Source: Actinomycetota bacterium (GTDB taxonomy: Bacteria > Actinomycetota > Actinomycetes > Actinomycetales > Kineosporiaceae). From it: a stretch of DNA of 48,277 bases. Under the pieces are notes generated by a model. The model worked only from the letters and a program-made list of their open reading frames with translations. It searched no databases and was not told the DNA's origin. The position numbers were made by a program, and so were the translations under genes. The stretch lies in contig JAUPKQ010000139.1 of assembly GCA_030837345.1 (NCBI GenBank), positions 1-48,277 on the forward strand. The letters run 5' to 3'. Numbering within the stretch: position 1 is the stretch's first letter; each line of letters starts with the position of its first letter. This document shows, one piece after another, positions 1 to 9,096 of this stretch.

Positions 1-396
1 CACCGGGGCTGCGGGAGCCGGAGCGGCGGGCGCCGGTGCCACGGGCGCCGGGGTAGTGGGCGCCGCGGCGGCCGGAGCCGGAGCGGCGGGAGCCGGTGCC
101 GACGGTGCCGGCGGTCCCGGGCGAGGGGCCGGCGACGGTCCGGGACGACCTCCCGGAACCGGGGCGGCCGGACGGGGACCGGGAGTTGCCCGAGGACCCG
201 GCTTGGCGACCGGACGGGGGGACGGGGAGGACCCGCCCTCGGTGCTCAGCTGCTCGCGCAGCCGACGGACGACGGGCGGTTCAACGGTCGACGACGCCGA
301 CCGGACGAACTCGCCGAGCTCTTGGAGCTTGGTCATCACGACCTTGCTCTCGACCCCGAGCTCCTTGGCGAGCTCGTAGACCCGGACCTTTGCCAC
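1..396 (-). CDS. infB: Translation initiation factor IF-2, N-terminal fragment (C-terminus outside window)
   Basis: IF-2 is the GTPase that brings fMet-tRNA to the 30S ribosome. Only the first 132 codons are in the window. The GTG at 396 is preceded by AGGAGAGAA, a good ribosome-binding site. The first residues ([18 protein letters not shown]) are the conserved IF2-N helical domain. After about residue 52 the sequence becomes the Pro/Ala/Gly-rich disordered linker usual in actinobacterial IF-2, with blocks such as [10 protein letters not shown]. The GTPase domains lie beyond the left edge. It follows nusA and ylxR on the same strand, the classic nusA-infB order. Identification rests on the N-terminal domain and the gene order. 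Confidence 0.93.
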   Translation of the reverse strand, partial: MAKVRVYELAKELGVESKVVMTKLQELGEFVRSASSTVEPPVVRRLREQLSTEGGSSPSPRPVAKPGPRATPGPRPAAPVPGGRPGPSPAPRPGPPAPSAPAPAAPAPAAAAPTTPAPVAPAPAAPAPAAPV

Positions 397-491
397 TTCT
401 CTCCTGTCTCGGTCCGACCGGGACAGGACGGACCGTCATTACAGCTGGGGGCTGCTCATCGCTGCGTGCTCATCGCGCGCTCATCGGGTGC

Positions 492-938
492 TCATCGCTC
501 TCGACCCGCTTCCGACGTGGACGGTTCTGGCTGAATCACGTGCCCCGGGTCAGACCCGGGAAGGGTTTCACGCCCGGCTGAGACGGACGCCCGTAACGGC
601 GCGAGGTCCAGCGGGCCCGGATGTCGCAGGGCCCGCGGGAACGCCCGACGGCGTTCAGCGGCGTCCAGGCAGGACGGTTCGGGGTGCAACCAGGCACCTC
701 GGCCGCCCGACCGGCGATCGGGATCGGGGAGGACGGACAGGCGTCCGTCCACCTCGGCCACGATCACTCGCAGCAGGACGGTCCGGAGACCACGTTCCCG
801 ACATCCTACGCACGTTCGAACAGGCCCCTGAAGGAGCCTGGCGTCGTGAGTGGGAGCGGGGAGCGCGTCACCGGACCCGGACAGTCTAGCGCGCCGTTCG
901 CCGCCGGATTTCCCAGGACGAACAGTCGTCCGGGTCAC
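492..938 (-). CDS. ylxR: YlxR/DUF448 RNA-binding protein
   Basis: Small RNA-binding protein of the nusA-infB operon; in other bacteria YlxR (RnpM) has been linked to RNase P. The core is visible: [11 protein letters not shown], then [20 protein letters not shown], matching the DUF448 fold with its conserved Cys pair and GRGA(W/Y) motif. The GTG start at 938 overlaps the nusA stop (GTGA), which favours translational coupling, but the ribosome-binding site is weak. With this start there are about 40 residues before the core and about 40 after it, longer than the usual 90-100 residue family member. A later start is possible, though no better-placed start codon with a ribosome-binding site was seen. 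Confidence 0.85.
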   Translation of the reverse strand: MTRTTVRPGKSGGERRARLSGSGDALPAPTHDARLLQGPVRTCVGCRERGLRTVLLRVIVAEVDGRLSVLPDPDRRSGGRGAWLHPEPSCLDAAERRRAFPRALRHPGPLDLAPLRASVSAGRETLPGSDPGHVIQPEPSTSEAGRER

Positions 939-1915
939 CGGTCCGGAGAGGATTCGACGTCCGGCCGGATGTCGATCCGCCAGCCGGTGAGTTTGGCGGC
1001 CAGCCGGGCGTTTTGCCCCTCCTTGCCGATGGCCAGTGACAACTGGTAGTCGGGGACGACGACCCGCGCCGAGCGGGCGGCCGCGTCGACGACCTGGACG
1101 GCGTCGACCTTGGCCGGGGACAGCGCGGCCGCCACGAACCGGGCCGGGTCCTCGCTGAAGTCAATGATGTCGATCTTCTCGCCGTGCAGCTCGTTGACGA
1201 CGGCACGCACCCGTGTCCCCATCGGACCGATGCAGGCGCCCTTGGCGTTGACCTCCGGAACCGTCGAGCGCACCGCGACCTTGCTGCGGTGCCCGGCCTC
1301 GCGGGCGAGAGCGACGATCTCCACGGTCCCGTCGGCGACCTCCGGGACCTCCAGCGCGAAGAGCTTGCGCACGAGGTTCGGGTGGGTGCGCGAGAGGGTG
1401 ATCGAGGGACCCTTGGGGCCCTTGCGGACACCGATCACGAAGCACCGCAGCCTGGTCCCATGGGTGTACGGCTCCCCCGGCACCTGCTCGGCGGGCGGCA
1501 GGACGGCCTCGACCGAACCGAGGTCGACATGGACCATGCGCGGGTCGCTGCTCTGCTGGACCACCCCGGTGACGATGTCACCCTCACGGCCGAGGAACTC
1601 GCCGAGGACCTGCTCGTCCTCGGCGTCCCGCAGCCGCTGGAGGATGGTCTGGCGGGCGGTCGTCGCCGCGATCCGGCCGAAGCCCTCCGGGGTGTCGTCC
1701 CACTCGCGGACGACGGCACCGGCCGCGTCGACCTCCTGCGCCCAGACGACGACGTGGCCGCTGGCGCGGTCGAGCTCCGCCCGGGCGTGGGTCTCCGCGC
1801 CCTCCGTGCGGTGGTAGGCGATCAGCATGGCCTGCTCGATCGTGCGGACCACCAGATCGAAGGGGATCTCCTTCTCGCGTTCCAGTGCACGCAGGGCCGC
1901 CATGTCGATGTCCAT
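935..1915 (-). CDS. nusA: Transcription termination/antitermination factor NusA
   Basis: NusA binds RNA polymerase and nascent RNA and modulates pausing, termination and antitermination. The 326 residues show the N-terminal polymerase-binding domain ([20 protein letters not shown]), an S1 domain around residues 110-175 ([12 protein letters not shown]), then KH1 and KH2 with the hallmark [20 protein letters not shown] and [20 protein letters not shown]. The length is normal for actinobacteria, which lack the acidic repeats found in enterobacteria. The ATG at 1915 overlaps the rimP stop (ATGA), and its own stop overlaps the ylxR start, so rimP-nusA-ylxR are tightly coupled. Confidence 0.97.
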   Translation of the reverse strand: MDIDMAALRALEREKEIPFDLVVRTIEQAMLIAYHRTEGAETHARAELDRASGHVVVWAQEVDAAGAVVREWDDTPEGFGRIAATTARQTILQRLRDAEDEQVLGEFLGREGDIVTGVVQQSSDPRMVHVDLGSVEAVLPPAEQVPGEPYTHGTRLRCFVIGVRKGPKGPSITLSRTHPNLVRKLFALEVPEVADGTVEIVALAREAGHRSKVAVRSTVPEVNAKGACIGPMGTRVRAVVNELHGEKIDIIDFSEDPARFVAAALSPAKVDAVQVVDAAARSARVVVPDYQLSLAIGKEGQNARLAAKLTGWRIDIRPDVESSPDR

Positions 1916-2454
1916 CAGATCTCCCCCGTTTCGTCGTCCGGACCGTCGCCGGTTCCGTTCCCGTCGCCGGTTCCGTTCCCGTCGTCAGGGGCCTCCGGGC
2001 GCGAGAACTCCAGTTCCACGCGCCCCGACCGCAGATCGCCCCAGGGCACCGTCGCCTCGTCGATCCGGACCCCGTCGTCGTCCGCGGACACCAGCCGGCC
2101 CGTCACGGTCCGGCCGTCGGCGAGGACGGCGGTGACGAGACGTGTCCTGGCCCGGATCCAGTGCCTGCGTTCGGTCAGCGGGCGGTCGGCGCCCGGTGAG
2201 GAGACCTCCAGGACGTAGGGAGCGCCGCCCATGAGGCCCCCGGAGTCGAGAAGCTCGGAGAGAGCCTGCGACACCGTGGTCACCGCATCCATCGGGACAC
2301 CACCCAGGGCGTCGTCCGGAAGGTCGACGACAACCCGGAGGACCCTCCGACGCCCAGCGGGAGTGATCGTGACATTCTCGACGACGAGTCCCGCGGCGGA
2401 CGCGGCAGCCCCGGCCAGCGCCCGGACGCCGTCGACCGGCGACGACGTTGCCAT
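1915..2454 (-). CDS. rimP: Ribosome maturation factor RimP
   Basis: RimP acts late in 30S subunit assembly. The ATG at 2454 is chosen because GGGAGG lies just upstream and because the family N-terminus begins here; the open frame upstream has no family similarity. The two-domain pattern is visible: an N-terminal alpha/beta domain ending near [20 protein letters not shown], the family hallmark, then the Sm-like domain ([17 protein letters not shown]). The last 20 or so residues are an acidic tail with two copies of GNGTGD, encoded by a perfect 18-bp tandem duplication at 1945-1980. First gene of the rimP-nusA-ylxR-infB run. Confidence 0.95.
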   Translation of the reverse strand: MATSSPVDGVRALAGAAASAAGLVVENVTITPAGRRRVLRVVVDLPDDALGGVPMDAVTTVSQALSELLDSGGLMGGAPYVLEVSSPGADRPLTERRHWIRARTRLVTAVLADGRTVTGRLVSADDDGVRIDEATVPWGDLRSGRVELEFSRPEAPDDGNGTGDGNGTGDGPDDETGEI

Positions 2455-2589
2455 GACGCCTCCCTTACATGCCGATGCCGCCGGACCCGTGTCCCGGCGG
2501 TCGGCACAGCCTATCCCGGGACGAGCGTCACGATGTCCCCCGTGATGAGGCGGGCACCGGGACACCCGAAGGCATGACAGGATCGCCTC

Positions 2590-3738
2590 GTGACGAGCGG
2601 TTCCGGTCCCGGACGACGGTCGATCCTCCTCGGGACGGCCCTGAGCGTCACCTGTCTGGTCACCGGGTGCGGCTTCCTGCGCGGGGACCCGAGGCCCTCG
2701 CCCGTCCCCGCCCCGCCCTCACCCGACGAGCTCGCCGCGGGGCGCGCGGCCCGGACCGCGCGGGCCCTGCTCGCCGCGGGAGTCTCGTTCACCGCGCCAC
2801 CGCCCAGGCTCACCACCGCCCTGCGGCAGTTGACGGGCGGGCACAGGGAGCACCTCGCGGCCCTCGGTCTTCCCGAGCCCGAGACGTCGGCGAGTGCCTC
2901 CGCGGCCGGGGGGAGTTCGGCTGCCGGGGGGAGTTCCGGTCCGGGAGCAAAGACCTCCCCCGCCCCAGCGGCTCCTTCCGCCGCCCGTGCGGCGGCTGCC
3001 TCGCTGGCGGCGTCCGAGTGGGCAGGGGCCAAGGAGGCGCTCGCCGATGTGTCGATCACCACTCCGGCGACGGCAGGCCTGCTCGCACGGATCGCCGCGG
3101 CCCGCGCCGTCCACGCGGACCTGATCCGCGCCGCGGCCGGCCTCGCTCCCCTGGGCGACCTCGTTCCGCCCGCGCCGCCGGCCCCGGCCACGGCGTCCGG
3201 CTCAGCACCCGCGGACGGCTCAGCACCCGCGGACGGCTCAGCACCCGCAGGGGGCTCCCGGTCGGGAACGGACGCCACGAGTCCCTCCCCGACCGGCCCT
3301 TCGCTGGAGGCGGCGGACGAGACGGCCCTGACCTCGCTGCTCGCCGGGGAACACGCGGCAGTGTTCGCGTACGGCCTCGTCGTCGCGCGGGTGCCCGCGG
3401 CCCGGGAGAAACTCGCCCGCTCGTTCTGGCAGGACCACCGGCGTAGAAGGGACGAACTCGAGCGCCGCCTGGCTACGGCGGGGCGTGTCCCCGCAGCGGC
3501 CGAGCCCGCCTACGACCTGGGGGCGCTCCCCACCACCCCTGCCGGGGTCGCCGCTCTGGCCGTCAGGGTCGAGGAGGGCCTCGCCGCGGCGGCGTTCGGC
3601 GCGGTCGCCGGGGCCGAGGGTGAGGGTGAGGTCCGGGAGGAGGCTGCGGCCGATCTCGTGCGGGCCGCCCGGCGGGCTGCAACGTGGAGGGGCGGTCCGG
3701 TGCCGTTACCGGGAGGACCGGCGTCCGGACGCGCCTGA
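2590..3738 (+). CDS. DUF4439 ferritin-like domain lipoprotein
   Basis: Predicted exported lipoprotein: a short N-terminus with RR, a hydrophobic segment and a lipobox LVTGC with the lipidated Cys near residue 27. The 382-residue protein has two Ala-rich helical halves (about residues 45-180 and 240-360) separated by a Pro/Ser/Gly linker. The second half (SLLAGEHAAVFAYGLVVARV, then AREKLARSFWQDHRRRRDEL) fits the DUF4439 ferritin-like fold often found divergent from rimP in actinobacteria. Its function is not known. The linker contains a SAPADG repeat encoded by near-identical 18-bp units around 3199-3251. Start is GTG at 2590. The usual metal ligands of ferritins are not obvious, so iron binding should not be assumed. 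Confidence 0.8.
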   Translation: MTSGSGPGRRSILLGTALSVTCLVTGCGFLRGDPRPSPVPAPPSPDELAAGRAARTARALLAAGVSFTAPPPRLTTALRQLTGGHREHLAALGLPEPETSASASAAGGSSAAGGSSGPGAKTSPAPAAPSAARAAAASLAASEWAGAKEALADVSITTPATAGLLARIAAARAVHADLIRAAAGLAPLGDLVPPAPPAPATASGSAPADGSAPADGSAPAGGSRSGTDATSPSPTGPSLEAADETALTSLLAGEHAAVFAYGLVVARVPAAREKLARSFWQDHRRRRDELERRLATAGRVPAAAEPAYDLGALPTTPAGVAALAVRVEEGLAAAAFGAVAGAEGEGEVREEAAADLVRAARRAATWRGGPVPLPGGPASGRA

Positions 3739-4170
3739 CGCGACGCCGTTGCGCCTGAGTGCTGACGCTGATGCTGCAGTCCCGTCTTGCGCTGGGACGG
3801 TCCGGGTCCAGGACGGTTGGGGGAGTCGGTGAGGATGAGTCGAGGACCGGGTAACGCATCCGTGTCGCGGACCACGGGACATCAGTGTGTGCAATCACCG
3901 TCGCGATAACGACAGCTACTGCACACACTGATCCCTCAATGCCGGGACGGCGGGTCGGTCACCCGGTATTAGCATGCAAGATGCGATCACCGCTGAGCGA
4001 TCAAGGGACGCGATCCTTTGATCATCGCTTCGCTCCAGGTTCTGAACCACACGATCACGAACCTCGGTCACGCAAGGCCATCAACCATTACACGGAAAGG
4101 GACACCGCCCATTCCTTCACGTTCACGCCATGACTCCAGCGCACTTCTGAGCACTTCTGAGCACAGATTG
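3739..4170. other. Convergent intergenic region, AT-richer than surroundings, with several repeats
   Basis: This 432-bp gap lies between the 3' ends of the DUF4439 gene (plus) and the HAD gene (minus). From about 3880 it is clearly richer in A+T than the flanking genes. It holds a 12-bp palindrome GCGTCCGGACGC at 3721-3732 overlapping the end of the upstream gene, and a GTCCC/GGGAC hairpin at 3779-3798. A 13-bp inverted repeat at 3881-3932 is listed separately. Three GCGATC boxes lie at 3983, 3997 and 4010, with an inverted GATCATCGC at 4020. A 10-bp tandem repeat GCACTTCTGA lies at 4141-4160. No convincing coding frame was seen. It could be a scar of a lost element, a regulatory region or a terminator zone. 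Confidence 0.6.
3881..3932. repeat. Perfect 13-bp inverted repeat with 26-nt spacer
   Basis: ATCAGTGTGTGCA at 3881-3893 is exactly repeated in inverse at 3920-3932. A nested GTCG/CGAC pair (3900-3903 and 3910-3913) would extend the structure as RNA. It sits between convergent genes, which suits a bidirectional terminator, but the long spacer and the lack of a T-tract are unusual for one. Paired recognition sites for a dimeric protein, or the ends of a vanished small element, are alternatives. Confidence 0.7.
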
Positions 4171-4911
4171 TCAGCTATTGCAGCCCCACCGGTCGACGTG
4201 CCCGAGGATGTCCACGAGCCGCGCCGCGACGCCGTCCGGCCGGACGTCGACGGGGACGCGCTGACTGGGCGGGATGTCCGAGTGGGGCACGAGGATCGCG
4301 CGCATCCCCGCCCGCTGGGCCCCGTGGATGTCCTCGAACACCCGGTCGCCGACGTAGACGCAGGCGGCCGGATCGTCGACGCCGACCGCCGCCATCGCGG
4401 TGCGGAACGCCTCCCGGTGCGGCTTCCCGTGGTCGATCTCGGAGGTGTAGACCGAGCCGTCGACGAGGTGCAGCACGCCGTCCCTCGCGAAGATCCGTTC
4501 GTGGTAGTCCCGGGACCAGATCGTGTTGCTGAGGACGCCGACCCGCACCCCGCGTTCGCGCAGCCCGGTGAACAGCGGCACGACGTCCGGGTCGGTGATG
4601 GTGTGCGGCTCCCAGAACTCCTCGTAGGCCGCGAGGGCGGCCGAGTGCCCCGGACGGTCGGTGTCGACCCCGGCCGCTTCGAGCACCTCGGTGAGGTGCG
4701 CGCTGCCGTCGCCCGCCCGGATCCGTGCCCAGGCGTCGTCCTCGGCGGCGACGATGCGGGCCGCCAGGGCGGTGGCAGCCGCACGGTCCGGCGCGTACTC
4801 GGCGGCGTAGGCGTCCCACTGACGGGCGAGATCGACGACGTGCCAGGGCGTCAAGGTGCCACCCCAGTCGAAGATGACGGCCCGGACCGGCCTCACGGTG
4901 CCCGGCCTCAC
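4171..4911 (-). CDS. HAD-family hydrolase (phosphatase-like)
   Basis: Haloacid dehalogenase superfamily enzyme, probably a cytosolic phosphatase of unknown substrate. Motif I is [12 protein letters not shown], motif II is VGVLSNTIW, and the motif III/IV region is HGKPHREAF then [19 protein letters not shown]. In motif I the second catalytic Asp (DxD) is replaced by Gly (DWGG). This occurs in a HAD subgroup, but it means phosphatase activity should be tested rather than assumed. The GTG at 4911 overlaps the proS stop (GTGA); an in-frame GTG at 4896 with GAGG upstream is an equally good start. It is the last gene of the long minus-strand run that begins with the pot genes. Confidence 0.85.
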   Translation of the reverse strand: MRPGTVRPVRAVIFDWGGTLTPWHVVDLARQWDAYAAEYAPDRAAATALAARIVAAEDDAWARIRAGDGSAHLTEVLEAAGVDTDRPGHSAALAAYEEFWEPHTITDPDVVPLFTGLRERGVRVGVLSNTIWSRDYHERIFARDGVLHLVDGSVYTSEIDHGKPHREAFRTAMAAVGVDDPAACVYVGDRVFEDIHGAQRAGMRAILVPHSDIPPSQRVPVDVRPDGVAARLVDILGHVDRWGCNS

Positions 4912-6677
4912 CGCGCCCGCACGACCGCGACGATGTGCGCGGCGGCCTCCCCGACGGGGACCTCCTCGCGGTCCCCGCTGCGACGGTCCTTCACCTCGAC
5001 CACGCCGGTGGCCAGGCCCTTCCCGACCACCACGATCGTCGGCATGCCCAGGAGCTCGGCGTCCTTGAACTTCACCCCGGCCGACACCTTCGGGCGGTCG
5101 TCGAGAAGAACCGTGATCCCGGCGGCCTCCAGGTCGGCCGCGAGCCGCTCGGCGGAGGCGAAGATCGACGGGTCCTTGCCGGTGGCGACGAGGTGGACGT
5201 CGGCGGGGGCGACCTCGCGGGGCCAGCACAACCCGAGCCGGTCGTAGCTGGTCTCGACCACCGCGGCGACCGCCCGGCTCACGCCGATCCCGTAGGAGCC
5301 CATGGTCACGGTGACGAGCTTGCCGGACTCGTCGAGGACCTGGAGGCCGAGGGCGTCGGCGTACTTGCGGCCGAGCTGGAAGATGTGACCGATCTCGATG
5401 CCGCGGGCGCTGTGGAGGGAACCGCCGCACGCCGGGCAGCTGTCGCCGTCGCGGACCTCGGCGGCCTCGACGGTGCCGTCGGCGGTGAAGTCACGCCCCG
5501 CGACGAGGTCGAAGACATGGCGGCCCGGCTCGTCGGCCCCGGTGATCCAGGCCGTTCCGGGGACGACGCGCGGGTCGAGCAGGTACCGGATGCCGCTCGC
5601 GGCCTTCTCCCCGAGGACCCCGGGACCGATGTAGCCCTTGACCAGCGCGGGGTTGGCGGCGAAGTCCGCCTCGTCGAAGGCCTCCACCTCCGCGGGGGCG
5701 ACGGCGGCCTCGAGCCGTTTGGTGTCGACCTCGCGGTCGCCGGGCAGGCCGACGCACAGGGGCTCGCGGGTGCCGTCGGGCAGGACGAGGGTGACGACGA
5801 CGTTCTTGAGGGTGTCGGACGCCGTCCACGCCCGGCCGTCGGCGCGGGGGAAGGTCTCGTTGGCGCGGGCGACGAGCGTCTCGATCGTCGGTGTGCCCGG
5901 GGTGTCCTCCGCATGTGCCGCGGGCAGGTCGTCCCACGCGATCGGGGAGGGAACGGGGGTGGTGACGGCTTCGACGTTCGCGGCGTACCCGCAGCCGTCG
6001 CACCGGACGAAGGTGTCCTCACCGACCTCGGTCACCTGGAGGAACTCCTCGCTGCGCGACCCGCCCATCGCCCCGGACATCGCCGAGACGATCACGTAGT
6101 CGAGACCGAGGCGGTCGAACGTGCGAATGTACGCGTCGCGGTGCTTGGCGTAGGACCGTTCGAGCCCGGCGTCGTCGACGTCGAACGAGTAGCTGTCCTT
6201 CATGACGAACTCGCGCCCACGCAGCAGGCCGGCGCGGGGACGCGCCTCGTCGCGGTACTTCGTCTGGATCTGGTAGATCGACAGCGGCAGATCCTTGTAC
6301 GAGCTGTACAGGTCCTTGACGAGGAGGGTGAACATCTCCTCGTGCGTGGGGCCGAGGAGCATGTCGACGCCCCTGCGGTCCTTCAGCCGGAAGAGGTTGT
6401 CGCCGTACTCGGTCCAGCGGCCGGTCGCCTCGTAGGGCTCCCGGGGCAGCAGCGCCGGGAAGTGGACCTCCTGGAAGCCCGCCCCGTCCATCTCCTCGCG
6501 GACGATCCGTTCGACGTTGCGGTAGACGAGGTACCCGAGCGGCAGCCAGGAGTAGACCCCCGGCGCGGCGCGCCGGATGTACCCGGCACGCACCAGTAGC
6601 CGGTGACTGGGCACCTCAGCATCGGCCGGGTCCTCGCGGAGGGTCCGCAGGAACAAGGTGGACATCCGCAACAGCAC
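4908..6677 (-). CDS. proS: Prolyl-tRNA synthetase, bacterial type
   Basis: Charges tRNA-Pro with proline. The 589-residue protein has class II motif 2 ([17 protein letters not shown]) and motif 3 ([14 protein letters not shown]), the [10 protein letters not shown] segment, an editing/insertion domain between them (about residues 225-400, including [16 protein letters not shown]) and the anticodon-binding domain at the C-terminus ([12 protein letters not shown]). This is the long bacterial form with the INS domain. The GTG at 6677 is preferred because AGGAGG lies six bases upstream; an ATG four codons further in is the alternative. The gene overlaps the HAD gene at its 3' end. Confidence 0.97.
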   Translation of the reverse strand: MLLRMSTLFLRTLREDPADAEVPSHRLLVRAGYIRRAAPGVYSWLPLGYLVYRNVERIVREEMDGAGFQEVHFPALLPREPYEATGRWTEYGDNLFRLKDRRGVDMLLGPTHEEMFTLLVKDLYSSYKDLPLSIYQIQTKYRDEARPRAGLLRGREFVMKDSYSFDVDDAGLERSYAKHRDAYIRTFDRLGLDYVIVSAMSGAMGGSRSEEFLQVTEVGEDTFVRCDGCGYAANVEAVTTPVPSPIAWDDLPAAHAEDTPGTPTIETLVARANETFPRADGRAWTASDTLKNVVVTLVLPDGTREPLCVGLPGDREVDTKRLEAAVAPAEVEAFDEADFAANPALVKGYIGPGVLGEKAASGIRYLLDPRVVPGTAWITGADEPGRHVFDLVAGRDFTADGTVEAAEVRDGDSCPACGGSLHSARGIEIGHIFQLGRKYADALGLQVLDESGKLVTVTMGSYGIGVSRAVAAVVETSYDRLGLCWPREVAPADVHLVATGKDPSIFASAERLAADLEAAGITVLLDDRPKVSAGVKFKDAELLGMPTIVVVGKGLATGVVEVKDRRSGDREEVPVGEAAAHIVAVVRAR

Positions 6678-6739
6678 AGGGAACCTCCTGGTCGGGTCGC
6701 GCCCAGGCTACCGGCGCGGCGACGGTGATCTCACCGGGG

Positions 6740-7723
6740 TTACGGCTCCCGCCGCCCGAGTTCGTCCCTGGCGCGCCGTCGCTCCGCCGGTCCGGCGCCG
6801 TGGCGGACGAGGGAACGGTCCAGCGCCCCCGCGACGGGAGGAAGGCCGAGGACCCGGACGCCGGCCGAGGGGGCCCACCGGGTCACCCCGTCCCGGAGCC
6901 GGTCGAGCAGAATCGCCGGGGCGTTCTGCATGGTGCCGCCGCCGAGGACCACCGGGGCGGGACGGCGCAGCAGCCGCAGACGGCGCAGGGCCGCGACGAC
7001 CATGACGGCGACCTCGTCCGCCTGCCGGTCTGCGATCCGCCGGGCGACCGGGTCGCCGTCCGCGGCGCACGCCAGCACGACCGGGGCGAGATCGAGCAGC
7101 GCCGACCTCGCCAGACGCCCGGTCATCACCGCGACGGCGACGGCCTCGGGGGTCGAAAGACCGACCGCCGGGGGCAGGACACGGCGCAGGGCCGTCCCCG
7201 GCCCCCTCCCGTCGCCGGCGCGCACCGCGGCGCCGAGCCCGTCCGTCCCCAAGCAGTACCCGCCGCCCCAGTCCCCGCTGATGTCGCCGAGGCCGAGGAA
7301 ACGCGCGACGCGCCCGTCAGGGTGGACCCCGACGGCGTTGACGCCGGCGCCGCAGGCGACCGCGACGCCCCATCCCTCGGGCGCCCCCGCCCAGAGCACC
7401 GCGAACGTGTCGTTGTGGACCTCCAGGTGCGCGGCGAGCCCCAGCCCGGTCAGCTCGCGGGTCAGCGCCCGTTCGACCGGCCGGGTGTCGACGTTGGCGA
7501 GGCACCCGGCCCAGGCGCCGACGTGGTCGCCGGGGCCCGCTCCGGCGCGCTCCAGCGCCGAGGCCGTCAGCTCGGCGAGCATCGTCGCGGTCGCGGGGAC
7601 ACCGACGACGTCAGGATGCGTCCCCGGTCCCTGGAGCCGGGCGAGGATCTGCCCGGCGGCCGTGGCGACGACGACGTCCGTCTTGGAGTTGCCGCCGTCG
7701 ACGCCGACGGCGAGCTCAGCCAC
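6740..7723 (-). CDS. BadF/BadG-family sugar kinase (N-acetylglucosamine kinase-like)
   Basis: ASKHA-fold kinase of the BadF/BadG/BcrA/BcrD type, 327 residues. Phosphate-1 motif GVDGGNSKTDVVVA lies at the N-terminus, phosphate-2 is around ACGAGVNAVGV, the family segment GDISGDWGGGYCLG is near the middle, and the adenosine motif VVLGGGTMQN is near residue 265. Family members phosphorylate GlcNAc, glucosamine or (MurK type) MurNAc and GlcNAc; the substrate here cannot be read from sequence. The GTG start overlaps the end of the GH4 gene by eight bases (GTGGCTGA), so the two are translationally coupled and probably act on the same sugar route. They sit between the GNAT gene and proS, within an otherwise housekeeping run. 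Confidence 0.85.
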   Translation of the reverse strand: MAELAVGVDGGNSKTDVVVATAAGQILARLQGPGTHPDVVGVPATATMLAELTASALERAGAGPGDHVGAWAGCLANVDTRPVERALTRELTGLGLAAHLEVHNDTFAVLWAGAPEGWGVAVACGAGVNAVGVHPDGRVARFLGLGDISGDWGGGYCLGTDGLGAAVRAGDGRGPGTALRRVLPPAVGLSTPEAVAVAVMTGRLARSALLDLAPVVLACAADGDPVARRIADRQADEVAVMVVAALRRLRLLRRPAPVVLGGGTMQNAPAILLDRLRDGVTRWAPSAGVRVLGLPPVAGALDRSLVRHGAGPAERRRARDELGRREP

Positions 7724-9023
7724 GGCGGGCGTCCCCGTCCCCGTCCCCGAAGGCGGGGAGGAACGGCCGGTTCGCGTCGACGAGGGCGTCGAACAGCCGG
7801 GTCGAGACGTCCCAGTCGCGCACGAGGGGGTTGGCGAGCAGGGCTCGGAGGGCGACGTCCCGGCGTCCTGTCAGGGCGGCCTCGACGGCGAGCGTCTCGT
7901 ACGCCGTCACGTGCTGGACGAGCCCGAGCATCTCCGGCGGCAGCGGCGGTACGGGCACGGGACGCGCCCCGTCGAGGCCGACCGTGGCGGGCACCTCGAC
8001 GACCGCCTCGGGGGGAAGCCCCTCGACGACGACGCCCTCGCCTCCTGGCGCCACGTTGCGCACGTTGACGTAGTGGTGAGCGCCGTCGCCCGTCAGCAAG
8101 CTGGTGACGAGAGCCGCCGCGGCCTCGCTGTAGTACGCCCCGCCGCGCTGCTCCAGCTGGGCCGGTTTGTGGTCCAGGGCGGGGTCGGAGTACAGGGCGA
8201 GGAGCTCCGCCTCCAGACGCATCACCTCGTCGGCGCGTGCCGGCCCGGTCCGCTGGGCCCGCAGCTCGTCCTGCTCGCAGTAGAAGTAGTGCAGGTAGTA
8301 CGAGGGGATCGCGTCAAGCGTCCGCAACAGGTCGGCGGGGAGCCCGATCTCGTCCGCGAGCCAGGCGAGGTGGTCGCCGCGCAACAGGTCGGGCAGGCGC
8401 TCGGCGCCGTCCACCGTCACCGACCGGATCCAGCTCAGGTGGTTGAGACCCGCGTGGCCGAGACGCACCTGCTCCGGGACGACGCCGAGCCGTGCGGCGA
8501 GACGCCGCTGGAAACCGATCGCGACGTTGCAGAGGCCGATCGCCCGGTGCCCGGCGTCCAGCAGGGCACGGGTGACGATGCCGACGGGGTTGGTGAAGTC
8601 GACGATCCAGGTCTCCGGCCCGGCGAGGGCCCGGACCCGGTCGGCGATCCCGAGGACGACGGGCACCGTCCGGAGCGCCTTGGCGAACCCGCCGGGGCCC
8701 GTCGTCTCCTGGCCGAGTCGGTCGAACCCGTGCGGCAGGGTCTCGTCGACGAGACGGGCGGCCTGGCCACCGACCCGGAGCTGCACCAGCACGGCCCGGG
8801 CCCCCTCGACGGCTCCGTCGAGGCCGGTGGTGAGCGTCAGCCTCCCCGGCCACCCGGAGGCGCGAAGGATGCGCCCGGCGAGCCCTCCGACGACGTCCAG
8901 CCGCTCGCGGGAGACATCGTGCAACACGAGCTCGTCGACGGGGAGCACGTCCGCCCGGCGGGCGAACCCCTCGACCAGTTCCGGGGTGTAGGTGCTGCCT
9001 CCACCGATGACGGCGATCTTCAT
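7716..9023 (-). CDS. Glycoside hydrolase family 4 (6-phospho-beta-glucosidase-like)
   Basis: NAD-dependent, metal-dependent glycosidase that cleaves phosphorylated disaccharides by an oxidation/elimination route. The ATG at 9023 has AGGAGG upstream and starts the Rossmann fold directly (MKIAVIGGGSTYTPELVEGF). Other GH4 signatures are DFTNPVGIVTRALL, GLCNVAIGF with the metal-binding Cys, and GHAGLNHLSWIRSV with the metal-binding His. At 435 residues it has family length. The sequence looks most like the 6-phospho-beta-glucosidase branch, but specificity within GH4 is hard to assign by eye. No PTS or sugar ABC transporter is in the window, so the substrate may be phosphorylated by the adjacent kinase after entry or salvage. 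Confidence 0.87.
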   Translation of the reverse strand: MKIAVIGGGSTYTPELVEGFARRADVLPVDELVLHDVSRERLDVVGGLAGRILRASGWPGRLTLTTGLDGAVEGARAVLVQLRVGGQAARLVDETLPHGFDRLGQETTGPGGFAKALRTVPVVLGIADRVRALAGPETWIVDFTNPVGIVTRALLDAGHRAIGLCNVAIGFQRRLAARLGVVPEQVRLGHAGLNHLSWIRSVTVDGAERLPDLLRGDHLAWLADEIGLPADLLRTLDAIPSYYLHYFYCEQDELRAQRTGPARADEVMRLEAELLALYSDPALDHKPAQLEQRGGAYYSEAAAALVTSLLTGDGAHHYVNVRNVAPGGEGVVVEGLPPEAVVEVPATVGLDGARPVPVPPLPPEMLGLVQHVTAYETLAVEAALTGRRDVALRALLANPLVRDWDVSTRLFDALVDANRPFLPAFGDGDGDARRG

Positions 9024-9096
9024 GTGGCCCTCCTGAGGGCGGCTTCCTCGGCGAGGCCGACGGCGGTGCCGACGGCTCCGGTCAGGGGGAGATGGC

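Noticed and set aside
3885-4133. 82-codon plus-strand frame in the AT-rich gap
   Set aside because: Overlaps the 13-bp inverted repeat, has no ribosome-binding site and no similarity that I recognise. Left as noncoding.
4935-6599. 554-codon plus-strand open frame antisense to proS
   Set aside because: Antisense to a clearly real gene; its repeated VAVADLG-like Val/Asp/Gly composition is what the reverse strand of GC-rich coding DNA gives.
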